The translations under genes and the position numbers were made by a program. Shown piece after piece: positions 1-5,159 of a stretch of 5,159 nt of DNA. A model generated the notes under the pieces. That model saw only the letters and a list, made by a program, of their open reading frames with translations, did not search any database and was not told the origin of the DNA. Origin of the DNA: Opitutales bacterium (lineage in GTDB: Bacteria; Verrucomicrobiota; Verrucomicrobiia; Opitutales; JAIRKQ01); assembly GCA_029059365.1 (NCBI GenBank), contig JAIDVZ010000080.1, positions 1 to 5,159 of the forward strand, in the 5' to 3' direction. Numbering within the stretch: the stretch's first letter is position 1; every line of letters begins with the position of its first letter.

Positions 1-3000
1 ACTTGGTATATCTTCATATTGATTATTTATTTCTTTTATTTCCCCGTTGATGTCTTCCACAACGCTATCTATTTTCTTTTGCTTGTCCCCCAAACGAGTG
101 TCATAGTTTTTTATGGCTTCTATCTCGCGCTTTTTCTCATCTCGCGTTTTTTCTGCAGCTTTGAGTTTGGCTTTCCTTTTGTTTCTTTTTTCCCTAAGTG
201 GTTTAACGGTATCATTTTCGAACTTATTGATTCCTTTAGATAGGGTGTCAATTTGGGAGCCTAAGTCATCAATTTGACCGTCTAAATTTGAAATCTCACG
301 ACCTAATTTTTTATTCTGCTGGTTTAGATTTGAGGATAGTCCTCTATATTTTTTAATCTTACTACGCAATCCCTGAATACTTTCTTCTAGACTTGAGGTA
401 TCCTCTTCTTCTTCTTCTTCTTCTTCTTCTTCTTCTTCTTCTTCTGCCTTTTCCTTTTCCTTTTTATCAAGCTCTGACCGCCATTTCGATATTTTCTCTT
501 CGTATTCTGCTATTTTTTTTTGGCCTTCAGTTAACTGATTTTTTTTCTTTTGTTTTTGTTGTCTAAATTTACTTATTTGTTCCCGTTGCTCACCGAGTTC
601 ACGTTGCTTTTCTTTTAGCTTGGTTTCCAGAGGTTCAAGTTCTGCTTCTGTGGAAGCAAGTTTGTCTTTTTTGGTTTGAACATCATTTTCTAGCCCTTGC
701 AACTCTTGGTCAAGTTTGGCTATTTCAGTTACTACCCTTGTTTGCTCTTCAGCGATCTCAGTTTTTCGTGTATCTAAGGTTACCAAGGCTGCCTCGTACG
801 ATACTTTCAGTTCTTGACTATTTGTTAGTTCAAATTGTTCTTTTCTATTGCTTTCTAAGACCTTAAAGCTATTTCTGATAGCGTCACTTGTCTTTTCCTT
901 TTGATTATAGAGAGTTTCACCAAGACGAATGAGTTCGTTACGATCTTCCGTGGAGAGAAGGGTATTAAAGATTGTTTCTGCTGAGTCAGGCAGATAAGAA
1001 TTGTGGCTTCCGATAACAACTCCGCCCTTAGGCGAGAATTCGAGAAGCTTATTTCTGCGATCTATGGACCGCTTGTCGTAACAGTGATCTGTATCTTTTA
1101 TTTTAGGTACATGGATTGTTAGTTTATTCAGATTGAATTTCAATTTGTCGAGGCTATCAGCCAGGTAAGTCTTTCCTTCTATATCTTTGTAATTCTGTGC
1201 ATCTTGGAGTAATGCATCATTACGCCGTTTTACTAGTTCGCGATAAATTTGTAATGAATGTGCCTGCAAAGTGAGAAATATATTTTGCTCATCGATAGAG
1301 GTAAATTCTTGTGCCTTGATATCGGTGTGGATGCCACTTGTATCAAGTGTCTTCACCTTATAGAAAAAATCGGTAATTTGTATAAGACTGTTAAGGTCTT
1401 CTATCTTAAGAACTTTGGCGTTTTCTAGAGCATTGCTGATGTCTACTTGAAAATTTTCGCTCAAAATCAGAGAACGAATTTTATTCCCTATATAGTTTGT
1501 AATGAATTTACGTTCTTTATTAACAGCCTCGTCGTTATCTTTTTTGATGAACTTACTTTCTAGGAACTGCTTGCAAAGTGCTCCGATTTCAGGCAGTGCA
1601 ACCCAGGTTGCTTGGGGTGGATTATTTGCAAGACTCATTTCAATAGTCTCTATTCCTTTTTCAAACTTGGCAATTTCGTTGTACCTTTCTATTCTTAGGG
1701 ATGCTTGAACAGTAGTTTCTTCTTTTGGAGCAGGTAGTGTTTCTTTAATATTCTCGAAATTTTTTAGATCACCTAAATTTATTTCCGGAAATTCATCAAC
1801 AGCTGAGAGGATATTGGTATTGACAAATTTTGTTATATCAGAGAGCCCAGCTCTGTATGCTTCGAGGTCTTGATTGATGTTTTCGAACTCTTCTTCAGCT
1901 GCTCTTATATCCTCGAGTAATTTAGTACCACGAAGTTTTTTATCTTTTTCAGCTAACGTTCTTCCATAGTGCTTTTTGACTTTTGAATTGAAGTAACTTG
2001 AATTTGCATTGAGCAAGCGCTCTAGGTATTTTATGTGTTCTCTGTTTGACGGATCATCAGGGTGGGCATTGATATATGTAATCGCATTGTGGAACATTGC
2101 CCCCATGCTTTTCATCCTACAATAAAAGTCCACTACACGTGCGGCCCAAGACGCACCTTTGTAAGGTGAATCATGCACGGAAGCATCGCGAGCTCCATAT
2201 TCATTGAGTATTAAATAATACATCATGGCGTTTAGGGAAGCGTATGTACAATTTCCAGCAGTTTGTTTTCGAATGAACAGCGAATTGTGGTTCAGTTTTA
2301 CGATTTTATCGGCAAGTTCTCCTTTTTTTTTATCCTCCTTCTCTTCTTCTCCCTCTTTTTTTTCTATTTTTTTGTACTCAAGATGACCTTCGCAAATTGA
2401 TTTAAATCTATCAGTATATTCTTCGTTATTAAGAGACCTTTGCATGTCACAGATTAATTTGAGTACCTTTTTTGCTTCTTCATTTGTTAAATCTTGAAAT
2501 ATGTAAGCACCTTGACACAATACTTCTTCGCTGTTTCCCGGTCTTCCTTCATTTTCATTTGGCTTGTATTTTTCTATGTCTATCCCAGCGCCTGTGTTGT
2601 GAAGAGTGATTGTCCATACTCCTTTTTTCCCTCCTTTTTCTTCTTCTTTTTCTTCTTTTCCTCCTGCGCTTATCCAAGTAAGAGTTACGTTTGTCCTATG
2701 CTTGGATGTATCTTTGCCTGGATCCCACTTCGCATAAAAAGATGTCCCATCGGTAATGTTGGTGCCACCTATTTTCCCATTATCAATCAAGGTGTTGAGA
2801 AAGTTACTGTTATCAACTTCCGTGATGTCACGGATGTTTTTTAAATATTTCGTTGCGTTACGTAGGTCTGCATTTAGGTTTGTACCGTCCTCATTTGCGG
2901 GAATAAGGTGCATCTTCGTGGCGAAATCTTGAAATTCTCCACTCGTCAGCCACTCTTTAACCTGTAAATTAACATCTTCTCCTTTTGCTCCTTCCAATCC

Positions 3001-3126
3001 GGATCCTTCGAAAATTTCTCCAAGTGCTATATTTGAGGCTGTATGTATCTGACCGTTTTTATAGATCGGCCCGTTATTACCGTTTTCTTTGCCCCAATTT
3101 GTATTTGTATTTAACCTCAGATCCAT
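1..3126 (-). CDS. Very large coiled-coil protein of unknown function, C-terminus beyond window
   Basis: The frame is open for 1042 codons from ATG (3126-3124) to the window edge, so the C-terminus is missing. The start is well fixed: it is the first ATG after an in-frame TGA at 3171-3169, and the next in-frame Met is about residue 72. No signal peptide or membrane segment is visible. Residues 1-35 are polar and rich in Asn, Thr and Gly. Residues 35-282 look globular but carry Lys/Glu-rich inserts at about 157-168 and 252-269. Residues 286-302 contain QTAGNCTYAS, with Cys293 in a nucleophile-like setting. Residues 300-690 look mostly helical. A short non-helical island, GGVVIGSHNSYLPDSAE, spans 701-717. 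From about 735 onward the sequence is charged heptad-like coiled coil, with 14 consecutive Glu at 895-908. I do not recognise the family. A secreted host-interaction protein or a cytoskeletal or structural coiled-coil protein are both possible. No Shine-Dalgarno precedes the start. The open frame is certain; the function is not. Confidence 0.9.
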   Translation of the reverse strand, partial: MDLRLNTNTNWGKENGNNGPIYKNGQIHTASNIALGEIFEGSGLEGAKGEDVNLQVKEWLTSGEFQDFATKMHLIPANEDGTNLNADLRNATKYLKNIRDITEVDNSNFLNTLIDNGKIGGTNITDGTSFYAKWDPGKDTSKHRTNVTLTWISAGGKEEKEEEKGGKKGVWTITLHNTGAGIDIEKYKPNENEGRPGNSEEVLCQGAYIFQDLTNEEAKKVLKLICDMQRSLNNEEYTDRFKSICEGHLEYKKIEKKEGEEEKEDKKKGELADKIVKLNHNSLFIRKQTAGNCTYASLNAMMYYLILNEYGARDASVHDSPYKGASWAARVVDFYCRMKSMGAMFHNAITYINAHPDDPSNREHIKYLERLLNANSSYFNSKVKKHYGRTLAEKDKKLRGTKLLEDIRAAEEEFENINQDLEAYRAGLSDITKFVNTNILSAVDEFPEINLGDLKNFENIKETLPAPKEETTVQASLRIERYNEIAKFEKGIETIEMSLANNPPQATWVALPEIGALCKQFLESKFIKKDNDEAVNKERKFITNYIGNKIRSLILSENFQVDISNALENAKVLKIEDLNSLIQITDFFYKVKTLDTSGIHTDIKAQEFTSIDEQNIFLTLQAHSLQIYRELVKRRNDALLQDAQNYKDIEGKTYLADSLDKLKFNLNKLTIHVPKIKDTDHCYDKRSIDRRNKLLEFSPKGGVVIGSHNSYLPDSAETIFNTLLSTEDRNELIRLGETLYNQKEKTSDAIRNSFKVLESNRKEQFELTNSQELKVSYEAALVTLDTRKTEIAEEQTRVVTEIAKLDQELQGLENDVQTKKDKLASTEAELEPLETKLKEKQRELGEQREQISKFRQQKQKKKNQLTEGQKKIAEYEEKISKWRSELDKKEKEKAEEEEEEEEEEEEEEDTSSLEESIQGLRSKIKKYRGLSSNLNQQNKKLGREISNLDGQIDDLGSQIDTLSKGINKFENDTVKPLREKRNKRKAKLKAAEKTRDEKKREIEAIKNYDTRLGDKQKKIDSVVEDINGEIKEINNQYEDIPS
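403..444 (-). repeat. GAA trinucleotide microsatellite encoding poly-glutamate
   Basis: On the minus strand 13 uninterrupted GAA codons (444-406) followed by one GAG (405-403) encode Glu895 to Glu908 of the large coiled-coil protein. On the plus strand this is TTC repeated 13 times. Because the unit is three bases, slippage would change the length of the acidic run without breaking the frame. The tract sits between Lys-rich coiled-coil segments, so it may be an acidic hinge or a charged-helix segment; that is inference. Confidence 0.95.
2333..2365. repeat. Polypurine/polypyrimidine tract, 33 bp
   Basis: The plus strand is pure pyrimidine for 33 bases. On the minus strand the tract consists of GGA, GAA, AAG, GAG and AAA codons and encodes much of the Lys/Glu-rich segment near residues 255-264 of the large protein. 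The neighbouring bases continue the same A- and G-rich coding with single interruptions. It looks like a low-complexity insert placed between two better-structured parts of the protein. Confidence 0.8.
2619..2665. repeat. Polypurine/polypyrimidine tract, 47 bp
   Basis: The plus strand is pyrimidine-only for 47 bases. Read on the minus strand it encodes a Gly/Lys/Glu-rich stretch near residues 155-168 of the large protein (GGKEEKEEEKGGKK), placed between two Trp-containing segments that look beta-strand-like. It is the longest pyrimidine-only run in the window, similar in character to the tracts at 2333-2365 and 401-445. Confidence 0.85.
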
Positions 3127-3336
3127 GAGGCGAAGTGTAGCGAGATTTTTTCTTTGGTCAATAATGTTTCAAATTTTTGTAAATTTTCTGGAAAACATGT
3201 TCGCGCGCAAATATTGCCGAAGAGATACGAGAGTTCACATCAAATTAACCACAAAACGGTGCCAAAATCTCGAAAGTTAAACACAATCAATCCGTCCGCA
3301 ATCCCGTAGATTACATTATCCTGAGACGACATTTAT
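3127..3336. other. Gap between tRNA 3' end and large-gene start
   Basis: I see no convincing gene in these 210 bases. The in-frame stop of the large gene frame is at 3171-3169. No Shine-Dalgarno-like GGAG precedes the ATG at 3126, and no pair of promoter boxes stands out. There is an imperfect inverted repeat at 3200-3221. I see no hairpin followed by a T-run after the tRNA, so the tRNA transcript could in principle continue into the large gene; that is inference. Confidence 0.6.
3200..3221. promoter_or_regulatory. Imperfect inverted repeat upstream of large gene
   Basis: TTCG (3200-3203) and GCAA (3207-3210) are matched by TTGC (3214-3217) and CGAA (3218-3221). There is a three-base loop (ATA) and a three-base bulge (CGC) on one side. 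It lies 74 to 95 bases upstream of the ATG at 3126. It could be a protein-binding site or a weak RNA hairpin. No T-run follows it on the minus strand, so it is not a standard intrinsic terminator. Confidence 0.3.
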
Positions 3337-3413
<77 letters not shown>

Positions 3414-3428
3414 ACAAAAAGACTACCC

Positions 3429-3457
3429 CTTCCAAGAAGTTTGAAAAAATTAGTCAA
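3429..3457 (-). promoter_or_regulatory. Possible promoter for the initiator tRNA
   Basis: On the minus strand TTGACT (3457-3452) is a good -35-like box. After a 17-base spacer comes TGGAAG (3434-3429), a poor -10 with three of six consensus matches. Transcription would then start about 8 bases before the mature tRNA 5' end, close to a GGGG run, a GC-rich start region of the kind often seen at stable-RNA promoters. The weak -10 keeps this tentative. Confidence 0.3.
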
Positions 3458-3565
3458 GATAAAAATTTAAAAACCAAACGCGTTGATATAGAAATTATCA
3501 ATATGGGAATCCCGTAAATTTGGCTAATTAAGTTTATTCAAGGTATTTATGTAAATCTTTATTTT

Positions 3566-3594
3566 TTGGTAGCATCAAATGAAATTTCTACATA
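3566..3594 (+). promoter_or_regulatory. Weak candidate secA promoter
   Basis: TTGGTA (3566-3571) and TACATA (3589-3594) are separated by 17 bases. They match the sigma-70-type boxes at four and three of six positions. The start site would fall near 3601, leaving a leader of only about seven bases. The region is very AT-rich, so chance matches are expected. Confidence 0.2.
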
Positions 3595-3595
3595 T

Positions 3596-3609
3596 ATATA
3601 CCGGTATAT
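3596..3609. promoter_or_regulatory. Perfect 14-bp palindrome overlapping the secA start codon
   Basis: ATATACCGGTATAT reads identically on both strands, centred between 3602 and 3603, and includes the first two bases of the secA ATG. It could be a site for a dimeric DNA-binding protein controlling secA, or it could influence start-codon access in the mRNA. With no loop, only a small hairpin could form in RNA. Confidence 0.35.
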
Positions 3610-5159
3610 GATCGGTAAAATTTTCAAAATGTTCGCTGGGCGGCATTACAAAAAGTTTTTGAGGCACTGTCAGCCAATTGTTGATAAGATCAACGATATT
3701 GAGCGTGAATATCAGAATCTATCGGACGAAGATTTACAAAACAAAACTTTGGAATTTAAGAAGCGATTAGCTGCAGGAGAGCTGCTAGATAAACTTTTAC
3801 CAGAAGCATTTGCGGTTGTTAAAAATGCGGCTCGCAGACTGTGTGGAACGAAGTGTATGGTTTGTGGACATGAGGTTGTTTGGGATATGGTCCATTACGA
3901 TGTTCAGTTGATCGGTGGAATTGCGTTACATCAGGGACGAATCGCGGAAATGGCGACTGGTGAAGGTAAAACATTGGTTGCAACGTTACCGCTCTATTTA
4001 AATGCTCTAACAGGTGGTAATTGTCAGTTAGTTACCGTCAACGATTATTTAGCTCTACGCGATGCTACTTTTATGGGATATTTGTATAATTTTCTCGGTT
4101 TAACTGTTGGATGTTTGCAAAATTCTATGGATAGTGAGGCACGGAAACAGGCATATTCCTGTGATATTACCTATGGGACGGCTTCAGAGTTTGGATTTGA
4201 TTATTTACGTGATAATGGAACCACGTTTTCTGCTGATGAGCAGGTGCAGCGTGGACATTTTTTCTGTATTGTTGATGAAATCGATTCAATATTGATAGAT
4301 GAAGCGCGTACGCCGCTAATAATTTCTGGAAGCTCAGACGAAGATGAATATATGCCATTTTCTGACCTAAAACAAGATGTTGAACACTTGGTCAATTTGC
4401 AGCAAAAATTATGTAATACGCTGGTTTCAGAAGCTAAGGTCATTCTTGAAAACGGTGACGTTGATAACCGTGATGCGTATAAAAAACTTTGGCAAGTCAA
4501 ACAAGGTATGCCAAAAAATCGACAATTTTTGAAGCTCATGGAGAATGGGATATTTCGGAAAAAGTTTGATAAGTTTGATCTTGAGATAAGTTCAGAATTT
4601 GCTCGCGATGAAAAATATCGGACAAAGGAAGAGCTTTATTACAGTATCGACGAGAAAAATCAACAAGCTGATCTTACCGAGATTGGTCGACGAGCGTTGC
4701 GCCCAGATGATTGTGATGCTTTTGTTTTGCCTGATTTGCCGGTTATTTTTGCGGAGATCGATGAAAAAAATATCTCGCTCGAAGATAAAAAGGCTCTCAA
4801 ACAATCATCTGAGGAGCGATTTAACAAGGTCAGTACGGATATTCACTGTCTAAGTCAGCTGCTCCGTGCATATTCGTTATATAATAAAGATGAACAATAC
4901 GCGGTGATTGACAATAAGGTTGTTATCATCGATGAAAACACAGGGCGTGCGATGCCTGGTCGGCGTTGGAGTGATGGATTACATCAGGCAATTGAGGCAA
5001 AGGAGGGACTGCATGTTGAAGGAGAGACAAAGACATATGCAACGATTACTTTGCAAAATTATTTTAGGATGTATGAAAAACTCGCTGGTATGACGGGTAC
5101 CGCCGAGACAGAAGCTCAGGAATTTAACGATATTTATAAATTAAATGTTGTAGTAATTC
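3608..5159 (+). CDS. secA: SecA preprotein translocase ATPase, N-terminal 517 residues
   Basis: SecA is the ATPase that drives unfolded preproteins through the SecYEG channel. The fragment shows the N-terminal basic/hydrophobic helix (MIGKIFKMF), then the first nucleotide-binding domain with [14 protein letters not shown] (63-76), YDVQLIGG, Walker A TGEGKT (117-122), [27 protein letters not shown] and Walker B DEID (223-226) within [18 protein letters not shown]. The preprotein cross-linking region follows from about 241. It contains the large insertion around 265-375 with [12 protein letters not shown], which makes the fragment roughly 100 residues longer than E. coli SecA up to the GMTGTAETE motif (494-502). 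[20 protein letters not shown] (442-461) precedes that motif. The second nucleotide-binding domain and C-terminus lie beyond the window. ATG at 3608 gives the usual SecA N-terminus; Met8 (3629) is a less likely alternative. No Shine-Dalgarno is visible. Unusual: Cys79, Cys83, Cys86 and His88 are clustered before the Walker A region. The family patterns favour Verrucomicrobia (Opitutae-like). Confidence 0.97.
   Translation, partial: MIGKIFKMFAGRHYKKFLRHCQPIVDKINDIEREYQNLSDEDLQNKTLEFKKRLAAGELLDKLLPEAFAVVKNAARRLCGTKCMVCGHEVVWDMVHYDVQLIGGIALHQGRIAEMATGEGKTLVATLPLYLNALTGGNCQLVTVNDYLALRDATFMGYLYNFLGLTVGCLQNSMDSEARKQAYSCDITYGTASEFGFDYLRDNGTTFSADEQVQRGHFFCIVDEIDSILIDEARTPLIISGSSDEDEYMPFSDLKQDVEHLVNLQQKLCNTLVSEAKVILENGDVDNRDAYKKLWQVKQGMPKNRQFLKLMENGIFRKKFDKFDLEISSEFARDEKYRTKEELYYSIDEKNQQADLTEIGRRALRPDDCDAFVLPDLPVIFAEIDEKNISLEDKKALKQSSEERFNKVSTDIHCLSQLLRAYSLYNKDEQYAVIDNKVVIIDENTGRAMPGRRWSDGLHQAIEAKEGLHVEGETKTYATITLQNYFRMYEKLAGMTGTAETEAQEFNDIYKLNVVVI

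Noticed and set aside
19..243. Plus-strand open frame rich in Phe and aliphatic residues, resembling a small membrane protein
   Set aside because: It is the antisense of Lys/Glu-rich coiled-coil coding on the minus strand, which yields Phe/Leu/Ser-rich translation. The minus-strand frame is open across the whole region.
403..445. Possible CRISPR or other regular array at the TTC repeat
   Set aside because: It is an uninterrupted trinucleotide repeat with no spacers and is in frame as poly-Glu.
2494..2844. 116-residue plus-strand open frame with a Phe-rich run
   Set aside because: It lies fully inside the large minus-strand gene. The Phe run is the reverse reading of the purine-rich Lys/Glu tract.
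3089..3280. 63-residue plus-strand open frame
   Set aside because: It begins inside the large gene, resembles no known protein and has no ribosome binding site; chance in an AT-rich gap is more likely.
3483..3501. Six-base inverted repeat TTGATA/TATCAA with a seven-base spacer
   Set aside because: Arms this short and AT-rich are expected by chance, and nothing else supports a regulatory role.
4201..4539. 112-residue minus-strand open frame
   Set aside because: It is antisense to well-conserved SecA motifs.
4599..4853. 84-residue plus-strand open frame
   Set aside because: It is in a different frame within secA, whose own frame stays open and matches the family throughout.

Overview
This is an AT-rich bacterial window with two large partial genes that point outward from a short central gap. 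One transfer RNA gene lies in that gap. Positions 1-3126, minus strand, hold the first 1042 codons of a very large protein that runs off the left edge. Positions 3337-3413, minus strand, encode an initiator tRNA (anticodon CAU). Positions 3608-5159, plus strand, hold the first 517 codons of secA, which runs off the right edge. The standard genetic code fits both reading frames: TGG is used for Trp and neither frame contains an internal stop.

Organism: the SecA fragment is the best guide. It has the long insertion in the preprotein-binding part of the protein (motif [12 protein letters not shown] near residues 300-311) known from Verrucomicrobia, Chlamydiae and Bacteroidetes-type SecA. Local wording such as [13 protein letters not shown] and [15 protein letters not shown] reads most like the Opitutae/Puniceicoccales side of Verrucomicrobia. 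This placement comes from remembered family patterns, not from a search. The AT-rich composition and the effector-like neighbour would fit a host-associated lineage, but that is inference.

The left gene is the unexplained part of the window. Its product has no signal peptide or membrane segment that I can see. It begins with a polar Asn/Thr/Gly-rich stretch. It then has a mixed globular region interrupted by Lys/Glu-rich low-complexity inserts, followed by a motif resembling a cysteine-hydrolase nucleophile loop (GNCTYAS, Cys293). A long helical middle region follows. A coiled coil of about 300 residues then runs to the window edge and contains 14 consecutive Glu residues encoded by a GAA microsatellite. 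I do not recognise the family. A cytosolic structural protein or a secreted host-interaction protein are the two readings I consider most likely.

Central gap: the two large genes diverge, and the tRNA is read leftward, in the same direction as the large gene. A perfect 14-bp palindrome overlaps the secA start codon. Neither protein gene has a recognisable Shine-Dalgarno sequence. I see no mobile element, CRISPR array, rRNA or convincing intrinsic terminator.
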